From: Klebsiella michiganensis
Lineage (GTDB): Bacteria; Pseudomonadota; Gammaproteobacteria; Enterobacterales; Enterobacteriaceae
Assembly: GCF_002925905.1 (NCBI RefSeq)
Contig: NZ_PRDB01000001.1
Span: 744,001 to 808,000 of the forward strand
Direction of reading: 5' to 3'
DNA: 64,000 bases
The translations under genes were made by a program, and so were the position numbers. The notes beneath the pieces were generated by a model that saw only the letters and a program-made list of their open reading frames with translations, searched no databases and was not told the origin of the DNA. Numbering within the stretch: position 1 is the first letter of the stretch; each line of letters begins with the position of its first letter. Positions 11,258 through 24,183 of the stretch are shown here, one piece after another.

Positions 11258-11523
11258 AGAATGGCCTGTACCCGCCAGTTGTCCGGCTGCTGCTCCTCGT
11301 ACATCTGGACGATGCGATACCAGGAGGCGCCCTGCTCATCGGCCTGCACGGCGATAGCGTGTTCAACATCCTGCTGGCTGCCCGAGATGTTGTTAACGCA
11401 AATCAGGCCAATTTCGTTCAGGCCCGTTACGCAGTCAGCGCTGGCAAACTCCGCTGACTGCGCGGAAGTATTGGCCGTGACGGTGGTCAACATCAGGCTG
11501 GGTAGGGTAAAAGTTCGTTTCAT
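11248..11523 (-). CDS. yjfN: Small secreted DUF1471 protein YjfN
   Basis: 91 residues from the ATG preceded by GGAG; upstream codons in frame are not family-like. DUF1471 (YhcN/BhsA/McbA) proteins are small periplasmic proteins linked to stress and biofilm. The N-terminus is hydrophobic with an apparent signal peptide ending near ANTSA. The mature part carries the conserved SAEFASADCVTGLNEIG and the C-terminal motif DNWRVQAILYA. The stop codon overlaps the end of the convergent aidB. E. coli YjfN has been reported as a DegP protease activator; that role is transferred here by homology only. Confidence 0.9.
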   Translation of the reverse strand: MKRTFTLPSLMLTTVTANTSAQSAEFASADCVTGLNEIGLICVNNISGSQQDVEHAIAVQADEQGASWYRIVQMYEEQQPDNWRVQAILYA

Positions 11524-11660
11524 CGTCAGCTCCATTTCACATAGTCCTGAGGGCAGTCCGTTGCTAACGTTCTGCCAGGTTACAGCTGGCCGAACGTTAT
11601 TATGCACAGGAGAACGTGAATGGATGCAAAGCAGTGTAAAGCTGGCTTAAAGGTTGACCG

Positions 11661-11969
11661 CTATTTACGGTACAAAATTGCCTGCGAATACCACTGGCCC
11701 GGAACCATGGTGTCATCAATCATTATGATGACGTAGTAATCCGCTTTAGCCGCCTCAGCTTTGACCTTTAGCGCAGCCTCGACATCCATCGGTGAGCCGT
11801 ACATTAATACGCTCACCGTCCCCATCTTCTGCAGACCCGCCGTCTGATTACGCTGGATCTCTTGTGGATGGTCGGTTGCCGGCGGCGGCGCCTTTGGCGT
11901 CCCCTGTAGGGCGCTACAGCCGGTTAAAGCGATTGCCATTAACCACGGTGCAAACCTACGCATAACCAT
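11661..11969 (-). CDS. bsmA: BsmA, DUF1471 lipoprotein of biofilm stress response
   Basis: 102 residues from MVMRRF, chosen because AGGA lies at proper distance upstream; an in-frame ATG 7 codons earlier is less likely. A lipoprotein signal with lipobox LTGC (Cys about residue 18) is followed by a Pro-rich linker and a DUF1471 domain ending GQWYSQAILYRK. It is the orthologue of E. coli YjfO/BsmA, implicated in biofilm peroxide tolerance. It lies in the same direction as yjfN, 137 bases upstream of it. Confidence 0.9.
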   Translation of the reverse strand: MVMRRFAPWLMAIALTGCSALQGTPKAPPPATDHPQEIQRNQTAGLQKMGTVSVLMYGSPMDVEAALKVKAEAAKADYYVIIMIDDTMVPGQWYSQAILYRK

Positions 11970-12166
11970 ATCTCGTTTCCTGTTAGTCATAGTGTAGTGG
12001 TAGCCTGAATGTCATTTCCGGGGAATGTTCCCAAATTGTTATCCCGTACGCGATTTTCGAATGAAAATATCGTGAAAGCGTAATCTGGTTCTCAAGATTA
12101 TGAATCATGTGCGAACGAGCGACTTGAGTAATAACATAACATCACTTGAGAGAAAGGAGACGGTAA

Positions 12167-12883
12167 ATGATTGCATTAGAAATGCGTAACCTTGCGGGTG
12201 GGGAGGTTCTCCATGCATACCCGCAGGGCGCCGCAGATACGGCGCTGCCTTGCATTGTCTTTTATCATGGTTTTACCTCTTCTAAGCTGGTCTACAGCTA
12301 TTTTGCCGTTGCGCTTGCAGAGGCGGGGTTTCGGGTGATTATGCCTGATGCAGCGGAACACGGCGCGCGCTACCGGGGAGACGAGCAGGGGCGGATGCAG
12401 CGCTTCTGGCCGATTCTGATGAACAATTTTATTGAATTTCCGGCACTACAGGAGGCGATTCGGGATCGGGGATGGCTTGCTGACGACAGGCTGGCGGTGG
12501 CAGGCGCATCGATGGGCGGAATGACGGCATTAGGAATTATGACCCACCACCCGGAGCTGAAAAGCGTAGCCTGCCTGATGGGGTCAGGCTATTTCAGTTC
12601 GCTCTCGCAGGCGCTTTTCCCTTCGCCTTCGTTCGATGCAGAACAGCTGGTGGCGTGGGACGTCAGCCAGCAGCTGGCGACCCTGGCCAGCCGTCCGCTG
12701 CTGCTCTGGCACGGCGATGAAGATGATGTCGTGCCGCCGGGGGAAACCTTCCGCCTGCAGCAGGCGCTGCAGCAAAACGCGCTGGCCGACAATTTAACCT
12801 GCCTCTGGCAGAAAGGCGTCCGCCACCGCATTACGCCGGAAGCGTTAGCCGCGACGGTGGACTTTTTTCAACGTCACCTTTAA
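12167..12883 (+). CDS. yjfP: Alpha/beta-hydrolase YjfP (esterase)
   Basis: 238 residues, about 11 shorter than E. coli YjfP because of a gap after [12 protein letters not shown]. The oxyanion segment FYHGFTSSK comes first, then the nucleophile elbow GASMGG with catalytic Ser. The Asp is in [13 protein letters not shown] and the His in [10 protein letters not shown] near the C-terminus. The family is esterase-active on short acyl chains in E. coli; the physiological substrate is unknown. AAAGGAG precedes the ATG. Its stop codon overlaps that of the convergent ulaR by four bases. Confidence 0.93.
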   Translation: MIALEMRNLAGGEVLHAYPQGAADTALPCIVFYHGFTSSKLVYSYFAVALAEAGFRVIMPDAAEHGARYRGDEQGRMQRFWPILMNNFIEFPALQEAIRDRGWLADDRLAVAGASMGGMTALGIMTHHPELKSVACLMGSGYFSSLSQALFPSPSFDAEQLVAWDVSQQLATLASRPLLLWHGDEDDVVPPGETFRLQQALQQNALADNLTCLWQKGVRHRITPEALAATVDFFQRHL

Positions 12884-13635
12884 ACGCGAATCACCTGCAC
12901 GCCCTGATCCTCAAGCTGCTTGAGGATCGCCTCATCCGCCTGTTTACCGGTAATCACCAGGTCGATTTGCCCGGCCTGGCTAAAGAGCATTCCGGCGCGT
13001 TCGCCGACTTTGCTGCTGTCGACCAGGACCGCGAGTTTGCCGACGACGTTAAGCATTTTTTGCTCCGCCATCGCCGTCAGCATATCGGTTTTATACAGCC
13101 CTTCGGCGGTCAACCCTTTGCCGCTGGTGAACATCCAGTGCCCGGCATACAGGCTGTTTTCGCTGCCCTGCGGGCTCAGGGTGATAGAGTGGCTGCGGTT
13201 ATACTGCCCGCCCATAATGATGACGCTGTCGTGTTCCTGATCGATCAGATAGTTGGCCAGCGGCAAATAGTTGGTGATGATCTGTACCGGTTTGCCGCAC
13301 AGCTCCTGCCCAAGCAGGAATGCGGTAGAGCCGCAGTTAATGACGATGCTTTCGCCAGGGTTGACCAGCTGCGAAGCCGCACGCGCAATCCGTACCTTCT
13401 CATCGTGGTTTTGCGCCTGGTGAATATTCATTGGCGACCAGCGCGGGCGCTGCTCGCTGATGGCTTCCGCGCCGTTGCGGACTTTTTTTAGCCTGCCGCT
13501 TTCGTCGAGTTTGTTGATATCGCGTCGTGCCGTCGCCGGAGAAATTCCCAGCCGGGAAATCACCTGCTCCACGGTGACAAATCCCGTTTGTGCCAGCAAA
13601 TCCAGTAAAATTTGATGTCTTTGCGCTTCCGTCAT
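12880..13635 (-). CDS. ulaR: L-ascorbate regulon repressor UlaR (DeoR family)
   Basis: 251 residues starting [11 protein letters not shown]; two extra in-frame codons upstream are probably not used. A DeoR-type winged helix-turn-helix (residues 1-55, [21 protein letters not shown]) is followed by a sugar-phosphate-isomerase-like sensor domain with [11 protein letters not shown]. UlaR represses ulaG and ulaABCDEF and is released by L-ascorbate 6-phosphate. It lies next to ulaG, and a matching inverted repeat is present in the ulaG-ulaA intergenic region. Confidence 0.96.
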   Translation of the reverse strand: MTEAQRHQILLDLLAQTGFVTVEQVISRLGISPATARRDINKLDESGRLKKVRNGAEAISEQRPRWSPMNIHQAQNHDEKVRIARAASQLVNPGESIVINCGSTAFLLGQELCGKPVQIITNYLPLANYLIDQEHDSVIIMGGQYNRSHSITLSPQGSENSLYAGHWMFTSGKGLTAEGLYKTDMLTAMAEQKMLNVVGKLAVLVDSSKVGERAGMLFSQAGQIDLVITGKQADEAILKQLEDQGVQVIRV

Positions 13636-13741
13636 GAGCAAATCCGATTAAAAGTGATAAGCAAAGATGATATTTGAAATCAGGTGAAAATACTAATGCT
13701 GACGGGGATAATTTCCGGCGGGCGGTCCCGCCGGAGAAGCC

Positions 13742-14806
13742 TTACAGGAACGACTTAAAGGGCAGGTCCGGTTCCATCGTGAAGCAATCGTCGAATCCGC
13801 GCGGATAATGGTATTCGAAGTTGTCTTTATCCAGCGGCCAGGTGAATTTTCCGCCCACCTGCCAGATGAAAGGCTTAAAGCCATACTGCAGACGATCTTT
13901 TTTCATCTCCCACAAAACGCGGATTTCCTGCGGATCGGCCTGGAAGTTTGACCAGATATCGTGATGGAACGGGATTACCACTTTAGCATTCAGCGACTCG
14001 GCCATGCGCAGGATATCGGCGCTGGTCATTTTGTCGGTGATACCGCGCGGGTTCTCGCCATAGGAGCCCAGCGCCACGTCGATCTGGTGTTCGTTACCGT
14101 GCTTCGCGTAGTAGTTGGAGTAGTGGGAATCGCCGCTGTGATACAGGTTGCCGCCCGGCGTTTTGAACAGGTAGTTCACCGCGCGCTGATCCATTCCGTC
14201 CGGCAGGACGCCTGCGGCTTTTTGATCCGCGGGTAAGGTGATGAGGGCCGTACGGTCAAAAGCGTCAAGCGCGTGGATTTCAACATCCTTTATTTTAACC
14301 ACATCCCCTGGTTTCATCACGATACAGCGCTCTTTTGGAACGCCCCAGCCCATCCACAGGTCGACGCAGGTTTGCGGGCCGATGAACGGCACGTCCTCGG
14401 CGCAGTTCTGCATGACCGCGGCGGCCACGTTCACATCAATATGATCGTTATGATCGTGAGTGGACAGTACGGCGTCGATCTGGCGAATAGCGAACGGATC
14501 GAGAACAAACGGAGTGGTGCGCAGGTTTGGCTGGAGCTTCTTCACGCCGGCCATACGCTGCATCTGGTGGCCCGTTTTCATCAGCGGGTTCCCGTGGCTT
14601 TGCTTGCCGGTACCGCACCAGAAATCGACGCAGATATTGGCTCCGCCTTCGGATTTCAGCCAGATGCCCGTACAACCCAACCACCACATGGCAAAGGTGC
14701 CCGGCGCAACCTGCTCTTGTTCAATTTCTTCGTTCAGCCAGCTACCCCACTCCGGAAAAGTGTTCAGGATCCATGATTCGCGGGTGATGGTTTGTACTTT
14801 ACTCAT
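13742..14806 (-). CDS. ulaG: L-ascorbate-6-phosphate lactonase UlaG
   Basis: 354 residues from [10 protein letters not shown] (five in-frame codons upstream are not family-like). A metallo-beta-lactamase-fold enzyme, it hydrolyses L-ascorbate 6-phosphate to 3-keto-L-gulonate 6-phosphate after PTS uptake. The metal motif is [10 protein letters not shown], with further ligands in [13 protein letters not shown] and [11 protein letters not shown]. It is transcribed divergently from ulaABCDEF across a 364-base regulatory region. Confidence 0.97.
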   Translation of the reverse strand: MSKVQTITRESWILNTFPEWGSWLNEEIEQEQVAPGTFAMWWLGCTGIWLKSEGGANICVDFWCGTGKQSHGNPLMKTGHQMQRMAGVKKLQPNLRTTPFVLDPFAIRQIDAVLSTHDHNDHIDVNVAAAVMQNCAEDVPFIGPQTCVDLWMGWGVPKERCIVMKPGDVVKIKDVEIHALDAFDRTALITLPADQKAAGVLPDGMDQRAVNYLFKTPGGNLYHSGDSHYSNYYAKHGNEHQIDVALGSYGENPRGITDKMTSADILRMAESLNAKVVIPFHHDIWSNFQADPQEIRVLWEMKKDRLQYGFKPFIWQVGGKFTWPLDKDNFEYHYPRGFDDCFTMEPDLPFKSFL

Positions 14807-16571
<1,765 letters not shown>

Positions 16572-16583
16572 GGAGTTTCGACT

Positions 16584-16889
16584 ATGACCGTACGTATTCT
16601 GGCTGTATGTGGCAACGGGCAAGGCAGTTCCATGATCATGAAGATGAAGGTGGACCAGTTTTTGACCCAGTCAAATATCGATCACACGGTAAACAGCTGC
16701 GCGGTGGGGGAATACAAAAGTGAACTCAACGGCGCGGACATCATCATCGCCTCCACCCATATCGCCGGTGAGATTAGCGTCTCCGGCAATAAATACGTGG
16801 TTGGCGTGCGCAACATGCTCTCGCCTGCGGATTTTGGCCCGAAACTGCTGGAGGTGATCAAAGCGCACTTCCCGCAGGATGTGAAGTAA
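16584..16889 (+). CDS. ulaB: L-ascorbate PTS, EIIB component UlaB
   Basis: 101 residues, the E. coli length. The phosphocysteine loop VCGNGQGSS near the N-terminus carries Cys9, which accepts phosphate from UlaC and passes it to the incoming ascorbate. It is a small cytosolic Rossmann-like EIIB of the lactose/ascorbate type. AAGGAG precedes the start, and ulaC starts 9 bases after the stop. Confidence 0.97.
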   Translation: MTVRILAVCGNGQGSSMIMKMKVDQFLTQSNIDHTVNSCAVGEYKSELNGADIIIASTHIAGEISVSGNKYVVGVRNMLSPADFGPKLLEVIKAHFPQDVK

Positions 16890-16898
16890 GGACGCCAA

Positions 16899-17366
16899 AT
16901 GAAATTACGTGATTCGCTGGTGGAGAACAACTCCATCCTTTTACAGGCCGACGCCAGCACCTGGCAGGAAGCCGTCAAGCTGAGCGTTGATTTACTGGTG
17001 AAGGCGGATGTCGTGGAGCCGCGCTACTACCAGGCCATTCTGGATGGCGTTGCTCAGCACGGCCCTTATTTTGTGATTGCTCCCGGTCTGGCGATGCCGC
17101 ACGGTCGGCCGGAAGAGGGGGTGAAGAAAACGGGCTTTGCGCTGGTTACGCTGAAAACGCCGCTGGTTTTCAATCATGAGGATAACGACCCGGTCGACAT
17201 CCTGATCACCATGGCGGCCGTGGATGCCAATACCCATCAGGAAGTCGGCATCATGCAGATCGTCAACCTGTTTGAAGATGAAGCCAATTTTGACCGTTTA
17301 CGCGCCTGCCGCTCCGCGCAGGAAGTTCTGGAATTAATTGATAACGCTACGGCAGCGGCCGTTTAA
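16899..17366 (+). CDS. ulaC: L-ascorbate PTS, EIIA component UlaC
   Basis: 155 residues (E. coli 154). The fructose/mannitol-type EIIA fold has the phosphorylated His68 in [14 protein letters not shown]. It receives phosphate from HPr and gives it to UlaB Cys9. TNF-like strands [27 protein letters not shown] are typical of the family. The gene lies inside the ulaABCDEF run with 9- and 13-base gaps to its neighbours. Confidence 0.96.
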   Translation: MKLRDSLVENNSILLQADASTWQEAVKLSVDLLVKADVVEPRYYQAILDGVAQHGPYFVIAPGLAMPHGRPEEGVKKTGFALVTLKTPLVFNHEDNDPVDILITMAAVDANTHQEVGIMQIVNLFEDEANFDRLRACRSAQEVLELIDNATAAAV

Positions 17367-17379
17367 AAGGAACACCAAA

Positions 17380-18030
17380 ATGTCATTACCTATGTTGCAG
17401 GTTGCGCTCGATAACCAATCTATGTCTTCCGCGTATGAAACGACGCGCCTGATTGCCGATGAAGTGGACATTATTGAAGTCGGTACCATTCTCTGCGTGG
17501 CTGAGGGCGTACGCGCCGTTCGCGACCTGAAGGCGCTCTATCCCAACAAAATCGTGCTGGCGGACGCCAAAATCGCCGATGCCGGTAAAATTCTCTCCCG
17601 CATGTGCTTTGAAGCCAACGCCGACTGGGTCACCGTGATCTGCTGCGCGGACATCAACACCACCAAAGGCGCGCTGGACGTGGCGAAAGAGTTCAACGGC
17701 GACGTCCAGATCGAACTGACCGGCTACTGGACCTGGGAGCAGGCGCAGGAGTGGCGTGAAGCGGGCGTTCAGCAGGTGGTTTATCACCGCAGCCGCGATG
17801 CCCAGGCCGCCGGCGTAGCGTGGGGCGATGCGGATATCAGCGCGATCAAACGCCTGTCCGGGATGGGCTTTAAAGTCACCGTCACCGGCGGCCTGGCGCT
17901 GGAGGATTTGCCGCTGTTCCAGGGGATTCCGATCCACGTCTTTATCGCCGGTCGCAGCATTCGCGACGCCGCTTCCCCGGTGGAAGCCGCGCGGCAGTTT
18001 AAACGTTCGATCGCCCAGCTGTGGGGCTAA
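17380..18030 (+). CDS. ulaD: 3-keto-L-gulonate-6-phosphate decarboxylase UlaD
   Basis: 216 residues from [13 protein letters not shown], preceded by AAAGGA; the frame reads further upstream into ulaC, but that part is not the protein. This Mg-dependent TIM barrel of the OMP-decarboxylase suprafamily converts 3-keto-L-gulonate 6-phosphate to L-xylulose 5-phosphate. Family residues Asp11, Glu33, Asp62, Lys64 and Asp67 (the [10 protein letters not shown] signature) are all present. The phosphate-binding motif [10 protein letters not shown] and IAGRSI lie near the C-terminus. Confidence 0.97.
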   Translation: MSLPMLQVALDNQSMSSAYETTRLIADEVDIIEVGTILCVAEGVRAVRDLKALYPNKIVLADAKIADAGKILSRMCFEANADWVTVICCADINTTKGALDVAKEFNGDVQIELTGYWTWEQAQEWREAGVQQVVYHRSRDAQAAGVAWGDADISAIKRLSGMGFKVTVTGGLALEDLPLFQGIPIHVFIAGRSIRDAASPVEAARQFKRSIAQLWG

Positions 18031-18039
18031 GGAGCGGCT

Positions 18040-18894
18040 ATGCTGTCGAAACCTATTCCGCTCGGCATCTATGAAAAAGCGCTCCCCGCCGGGGAGTGCT
18101 GGCTGGAACGTCTGCGGCTGGCTAAGGCGCTCGGTTTTGATTTCGTCGAAATGTCGGTCGATGAAACTGACGACCGCCTGGCCCGGCTCGACTGGAGCCG
18201 GGAGCAGCGCTTCGCGCTGGTTAACGCGATTGCGGAAACCGGGGTGCGCGTGCCCTCAATGTGCCTGAGCGCCCATCGGCGCTTCCCGCTCGGTAGCGAA
18301 GACGACGCGGTACGGGCGCAGGGCCTGGAGATTATGCGCAAAGCGATTCGGCTGGCGCAGGATGTGGGGATTCGCGTAATCCAGCTGGCGGGCTACGACG
18401 TCTACTACCAGGAAGCCAATAACGAGACGCGTCGTCGTTTCCGCGATGGGCTAAAAGAGAGCGTTGAAATGGCCAGCCGCGCGCAGGTAACGCTGGCGAT
18501 GGAAATTATGGACTACCCGCTGATGAACTCGATCAGCAAGGCGCTGGGCTACGCCCACTACCTGAATAATCCGTGGTTCCAGCTCTATCCGGACATCGGC
18601 AACCTTTCCGCCTGGGATAACGACGTACAGATGGAGCTTCAGGCCGGGATGGGGCATATCGTGGCGGTGCATATAAAAGACACGAAACCCGGCGTATTTA
18701 AAAACGTGCCGTTCGGCGAAGGCGTCGTCGATTTTGAACGTTGTTTCGAAACGCTCAAGCAGACGGGCTACTGCGGCCCGTATCTAATTGAAATGTGGAG
18801 CGAAACGACCGACGATCCCGCCGCCGAGGTCGCGAAAGCGCGCGATTGGGTGAAGGCGCGGATGGCCAGCGCCGGTCTGCTGGAGGTGGCATAA
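18040..18894 (+). CDS. ulaE: L-xylulose-5-phosphate 3-epimerase UlaE
   Basis: 284 residues, the family length. This xylose-isomerase-like TIM barrel converts L-xylulose 5-phosphate to L-ribulose 5-phosphate. Candidate metal ligands are in AMEIMDYPL (Glu), [11 protein letters not shown] (Asp), [11 protein letters not shown] (His) and LIEMWSE (Glu). Its TAA stop shares one base with the ATG of ulaF, so the last two steps of the pathway are translationally coupled. Confidence 0.97.
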   Translation: MLSKPIPLGIYEKALPAGECWLERLRLAKALGFDFVEMSVDETDDRLARLDWSREQRFALVNAIAETGVRVPSMCLSAHRRFPLGSEDDAVRAQGLEIMRKAIRLAQDVGIRVIQLAGYDVYYQEANNETRRRFRDGLKESVEMASRAQVTLAMEIMDYPLMNSISKALGYAHYLNNPWFQLYPDIGNLSAWDNDVQMELQAGMGHIVAVHIKDTKPGVFKNVPFGEGVVDFERCFETLKQTGYCGPYLIEMWSETTDDPAAEVAKARDWVKARMASAGLLEVA

Positions 18895-19580
18895 TGCAAA
18901 CGCTGAAACGGCAGGTTTTCGACGCCAATATGGATTTACCGCGCTACGGCCTGGTCACTTTTACCTGGGGTAACGTCAGCGCTATCGACCGCGAACGGGG
19001 GCTGGTGGCGATTAAGCCCAGCGGCGTCGCCTACGAGACCATGAAAGCGGACGATATGGTGGTCGTGGATCTCGAAGGGAACGTGGTGGAAGGACGCTAT
19101 CGTCCTTCTTCCGATACCGCCACGCATCTGGCGCTGTATCGCCGCTATCCGAGCCTTGGCGGCGTGGTGCATACCCACTCGACGCACGCGACGGCCTGGG
19201 CGCAGGCGGGTCTGGCTATTCCCGCTCTGGGGACGACCCACGCGGACTACTTCTTTGGCGACATTCCCTGCACCCGGGCGTTAAGCGCGCAGGAAGTGGC
19301 GGAGGCTTATGAGCTGAACACGGGCCACGTGATTATCGAAACGCTGGGTGACGTTGAGCCGCTGCATACGCCGGGCATCGTGGTCTATCAGCACGGGCCT
19401 TTTGCCTGGGGCAAGGATGCGCACGATGCGGTGCATAACGCGGTGGTGATGGAAGAGGTGGCGCGGATGGCGTGGATTGCTCGCGCGATCAATCCGCAGC
19501 TGAAGCCCATCGATAGCTGGCTGATGGACAAGCATTTTATGCGCAAGCACGGGCCAGATGCCTATTACGGGCAAAAGTGA
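18894..19580 (+). CDS. ulaF: L-ribulose-5-phosphate 4-epimerase UlaF
   Basis: 228 residues; the ATG at 18894 overlaps the ulaE stop (TAATG) and follows GGAGG. A zinc-dependent class II aldolase-fold enzyme, it forms D-xylulose 5-phosphate, which enters the pentose phosphate pathway. Zinc ligands His93 and His95 ([10 protein letters not shown]), Asp74 (PSSDTATH) and a C-terminal His ([10 protein letters not shown]) are visible. It ends the ascorbate operon; two palindromes follow. Confidence 0.97.
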   Translation: MQTLKRQVFDANMDLPRYGLVTFTWGNVSAIDRERGLVAIKPSGVAYETMKADDMVVVDLEGNVVEGRYRPSSDTATHLALYRRYPSLGGVVHTHSTHATAWAQAGLAIPALGTTHADYFFGDIPCTRALSAQEVAEAYELNTGHVIIETLGDVEPLHTPGIVVYQHGPFAWGKDAHDAVHNAVVMEEVARMAWIARAINPQLKPIDSWLMDKHFMRKHGPDAYYGQK

Positions 19581-19586
19581 AACAGG

Positions 19587-19638
19587 TGCTCCGGAGCATT
19601 TCATCTTTATGATGAATCAACCGGTCTGCTCCGGAGCC
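19587..19638. repeat. Two copies of the TGCTCCGGAGCA palindrome after ulaF
   Basis: TGCTCCGGAGCA at 19587-19598 and TGCTCCGGAGCC at 19627-19638 are nearly identical 12-base palindromes 40 bases apart, followed by CATTTTTAG. Each can form its own hairpin, or the two can pair with each other. They lie between the convergent ulaF and the MFS gene, so a termination role is plausible but the T-tract is short. Confidence 0.5.
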
Positions 19639-19642
19639 ATTT

Positions 19643-20836
19643 TTAGTTTTGCTGATAAGCCGACGGCATGCAGCGCATGCCAACCAGCGTCACAACGCAG
19701 ATTATCGCGCCGGCGTAAAACGTCGAGGCGGCGCCCAGAACTTCCCACAGCACGCCCGCACCTGCGCTGGCCAGCAGCAGGGCGATGCCGCTCATTAGGT
19801 TGAACATCCCGAACGCTGTTCCGCGCAGTTCAGGCGGGGCGGTGTGCGCCACCATCGCCGCCAGCAGACCCTGCGTCATGCCCATATGAATACCCCACAG
19901 CGCGACGCCGGCTAAAAGCGTGCTCCAGTGGCTGCTGAGCGCCAGCACGATATCGGCGGCGATCAGCACCAGCAGGCCCCACTGCAGCATTTTGCTGTGG
20001 CTCATGCTGTCCGATAGTTTCCCGAATGGATAGGCGGTCAGGCTGTAAACCAGATTCATGGCGACCATCACCAGCGGAATAGCGAACAGCGGGATCGCCA
20101 TCTGCTGGGCGCGCAGGACCAGAAAGGCTTCGCTGAAGCGGGCGAGGGTAAAAATCGAGCCGATAGCCACCACCCACCAGTAGGCGGCGGAAAGCTTCTT
20201 GAGATTCTCGCGGCGCAGGGGGTTAGTGCGTTTCTGGACGATCGCCGTCCTGGGCTCTTTTAATCCAAAGCCCAGTAAAGCGATAGAGAGAACGGCGGGG
20301 ATCGCCTCGACCCAAAAAATAGACTGGAAATCGTTATCCCAGAGAAACATCAGCGCGACGGCAAGCAGCGGCCCCAGAAAAGCGCCGATGGTATCCAGCG
20401 ACTGGCGCAGCCCGTAGGCGGCTCCGCGAATTTCCGGCGGGGTGACGTCGGCGACCAGCGCATCCCGCGGCGCGCCGCGTATCCCTTTGCCCACGCGGTC
20501 GATCATCCGGGCGCTAAACATCACGCCTGAGGTGGGCGCGATGGCGAAAAGAGGCTTGCTCAGCGCACCCAGGCCATAGCCGAGCAGCGCCAGCCCTTTA
20601 CGCTTGCCGACATAATCGCTGATGACGCCGGAAAACACCTTCAGTATCAGCGCGGTGGCTTCCGCGACGCCTTCGATAATGCCGATAATAATGACGCTGG
20701 CTCCCAGCGTGGTGGCCATAAATAGAGGGAGCAGGCTGTGGATCATTTCCGAGGAAACATCCATCAGCAGGCTAACGCCGCCAAGAACCCAAACCCCTTT
20801 TGGGATACGGCTTAGCGTGGCAAAACGCGGAACCAT
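19643..20836 (-). CDS. Major facilitator superfamily transporter, substrate unknown
   Basis: 397 residues, about 12 hydrophobic segments. MFS motif A appears as GVISDYVGKRKGLALLGYG between helices 2 and 3. ARMIDRVGKGIRGAPRDALVADV in the helix 4-5 loop is typical of a distinct group of bacterial MFS proteins annotated only as permeases. The start has GGAG 6 bases upstream. It is not part of the E. coli ula region; it lies convergent to ulaF, and nothing links it functionally to ascorbate. I cannot name a substrate. Confidence 0.85.
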   Translation of the reverse strand: MVPRFATLSRIPKGVWVLGGVSLLMDVSSEMIHSLLPLFMATTLGASVIIIGIIEGVAEATALILKVFSGVISDYVGKRKGLALLGYGLGALSKPLFAIAPTSGVMFSARMIDRVGKGIRGAPRDALVADVTPPEIRGAAYGLRQSLDTIGAFLGPLLAVALMFLWDNDFQSIFWVEAIPAVLSIALLGFGLKEPRTAIVQKRTNPLRRENLKKLSAAYWWVVAIGSIFTLARFSEAFLVLRAQQMAIPLFAIPLVMVAMNLVYSLTAYPFGKLSDSMSHSKMLQWGLLVLIAADIVLALSSHWSTLLAGVALWGIHMGMTQGLLAAMVAHTAPPELRGTAFGMFNLMSGIALLLASAGAGVLWEVLGAASTFYAGAIICVVTLVGMRCMPSAYQQN

Positions 20837-21016
20837 GAAGCACTCCGGATAATCATGCGGTTAAAGAGTGATTAAATCAGGTTACGCTGGCGCTGATAAG
20901 TCACGAGAAAAAATAATTCTCAATTGCATTAAGGCGCGATTGTGCGGGTATGACCGCCGGGCAATGCCATCGCTGGCTTCCCCCTGCAACGGGAAGAAGC
21001 CAACGATCCGGGAAAA

Positions 21017-21292
21017 CTAGCGGTAAATGGCGGCACTGGCGTGAATGGCGCCGTCGCTTCCCGGTTCATGAATGAGGATCGGCTGGAAGTACTTCGCTCC
21101 CTGAGCATCGCTCTGCTGGCTAAGCGCCTGGTCGGCTTCCTGCTCGGTGGCGATGTTGTGGTTGATATAGATAACGCCGAGGCTCTGCACATCGTCCATG
21201 TTGCGGGCCTGGCGGGCATCGATTTTAATAGCAGCCAGCGCGTTGGCGCTCAACAAAAGCGCTGCCATCATGGTTATGAGGATGTATTTCAT
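21017..21292 (-). CDS. yjfY: Small secreted DUF1471 protein YjfY
   Basis: 91 residues from the ATG with AGGAGG upstream; a GTG codon immediately before it is a less likely start. A signal peptide (MKYILITMMAALLLSANALA) is followed by a mature DUF1471 domain: IKIDARQARNMDDVQSLG and a C-terminus ending AIHASAAIYR. Orthologue of E. coli YjfY, function unknown. It is the third DUF1471 protein in this window, beside yjfN and bsmA. Confidence 0.9.
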   Translation of the reverse strand: MKYILITMMAALLLSANALAAIKIDARQARNMDDVQSLGVIYINHNIATEQEADQALSQQSDAQGAKYFQPILIHEPGSDGAIHASAAIYR

Positions 21293-21500
21293 CACCTACC
21301 TCCTTATGACGCTCCTGACGTTCACCCGCTTCCCTGGGGTATGGATTGCTTCTGATCTAAGTGTAATCTCTGCCTGTCTGGCGTATCGCGACCATTTCTG
21401 ATGCAGTTGTTCAAAAAATTGTCGCTTCCGTCGTTGATTAATTTTAAATCACCGGCTTAAGGCCACTTCGCGCTTAGTGCGAATTATTTGCACAATTCAC

Positions 21501-21529
21501 TTGTCTTAAACCCCGCTCGCCCGTATTAT
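21501..21529 (+). promoter_or_regulatory. Sigma-70 promoter of the rpsF operon
   Basis: The -35 hexamer TTGTCT (21501-21506) and -10 hexamer TATTAT (21524-21529) are separated by exactly 17 bases, followed by a G+C-containing discriminator (GACGCG). Transcription should begin near 21536, about 93 bases before the rpsF start. It lies in the 336-base gap between yjfY and rpsF, which holds no other gene. Confidence 0.75.
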
Positions 21530-21539
21530 GACGCGTCAA

Positions 21540-22024
<485 letters not shown>

Positions 22025-22029
22025 TCCTG

Positions 22030-22576
<547 letters not shown>

Positions 22577-22605
22577 TCGGTCACGGTCCATTAATACGAC
22601 TTTGA

Positions 22606-23067
<462 letters not shown>

Positions 23068-23090
23068 TTTTTTACTCAACTCACGTCGAG

Positions 23091-23120
23091 ACGCCGGCCT
23101 TGTGCCGGCGTTTTGCTTTT
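23091..23120 (+). terminator. Rho-independent terminator of the rpsF-rplI operon
   Basis: The 8-bp stem ACGCCGGC / GCCGGCGT (23091-23098 and 23104-23111) has loop CTTGT and is followed by TTTTGCTTTT. It starts 24 bases after the rplI stop. Confidence 0.9.
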
Positions 23121-23213
23121 CTGTCTTTGTCGAATCTTTTCCTGGTATGGTGGCTATTCTTAGCAACTTTCTGGATAATAAAATAAAACACTATTTTATT
23201 TCTGGTGAAGTGA

Positions 23214-24164
23214 ATGGACGCACCCTCGATTTTTTCCCGCAAGAAAGTGGCTTATGCCTGCGCAACCCTCTGCTGTCTGCTGTGGGGAAGCTCCTATCCG
23301 GCGATTAAAAGCGGCTATGAACTGTTTCAGATTGCCACTGATGATGTGCCGTCTAAAATCGTCTTTGCTGGCTATCGCTTTCTGTTTGCCGGCGCGCTGC
23401 TGCTGCTCTTCGCGCTGGTGCAGCGTAAGCCGATTGCCCGCTTGAATCCCCGTCAGTGCGGGCAACTGGCGATACTTGGCGTCACGCAAACCTCTATCCA
23501 GTACGTTTTCTTCTACGTTGGCCTGGCGTTTACCACCGGCGTGAAGGGATCGATTATGAACGCCACCGGTACCTTCTTCAGCGTTCTGCTGGCGCACTTT
23601 ATCTATCAGAATGACAGGCTGAGCTACAACAAAGCCATCGGCTGTATTGTCGGCTTTGCCGGCGTAATGCTGGTGAATGTTAATCGTTCATTGAGCGATT
23701 TTAGCTTTGTCTGGCAGGGTGACGGCTTTGTGGTGCTGGCGGCGTTTATCCTGTCGGCGGCGACGCTGTACGGGAAGCGCATTTCGCAGACGGTTGACCC
23801 GACGGTGATGACCGGCTGGCAGCTGGCGTTTGGCGGCCTGGTACTGGTCGGCGGCGGCTATCTGACCGGCGGCACCCTTGAGGTTCACAGCGCCGCTGCT
23901 GCGCTGGTTCTGGCTTATTTGACGCTGCTCTCTTCCATCGCCTTTGCGCTATGGAGCGTGCTGCTCAAGCATAACCGGGTGAGCATGATTGCGCCGTTCA
24001 ACTTTGTGGTCCCGGTCGCCGGCACCGTACTGTCGGCCATCTTCCTCGGCGAGAATATTCTTGAACTGAAATATGCGGTTGCGCTGGCGCTGGTGTGCGC
24101 CGGGATCTGGTGGGTGAATAAGCCGGGGACAACATCCGGGAAATCGCCACAGCAGGCCGGGTAA
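23214..24164 (+). CDS. DMT-superfamily (EamA) transporter, substrate unknown
   Basis: 316 residues with ten hydrophobic segments arranged as two EamA repeats (about 12-145 and 165-300). The first-repeat signature WGSSYPAIKSGYE and the second-repeat LLSSIAFALWSVLLKHNRVS are typical of drug/metabolite exporters. The ribosome-binding site is weak (GTGAAGTG) and a very A+T-rich stretch (23160-23205) upstream probably holds the promoter. In E. coli this place, between rplI and ytfB, carries other genes (yjfZ, ytfA, ytfC), so this is a lineage-specific replacement. The substrate cannot be read from the sequence. Confidence 0.88.
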   Translation: MDAPSIFSRKKVAYACATLCCLLWGSSYPAIKSGYELFQIATDDVPSKIVFAGYRFLFAGALLLLFALVQRKPIARLNPRQCGQLAILGVTQTSIQYVFFYVGLAFTTGVKGSIMNATGTFFSVLLAHFIYQNDRLSYNKAIGCIVGFAGVMLVNVNRSLSDFSFVWQGDGFVVLAAFILSAATLYGKRISQTVDPTVMTGWQLAFGGLVLVGGGYLTGGTLEVHSAAAALVLAYLTLLSSIAFALWSVLLKHNRVSMIAPFNFVVPVAGTVLSAIFLGENILELKYAVALALVCAGIWWVNKPGTTSGKSPQQAG

Positions 24165-24183
24165 GCTACCCGGCCGTGAGGCC

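Noticed and set aside
19643-20836. MFS transporter as an ascorbate-related permease
   Set aside because: It is convergent with ulaF, has no shared promoter or operator, and its subfamily gives no sugar-acid signature.
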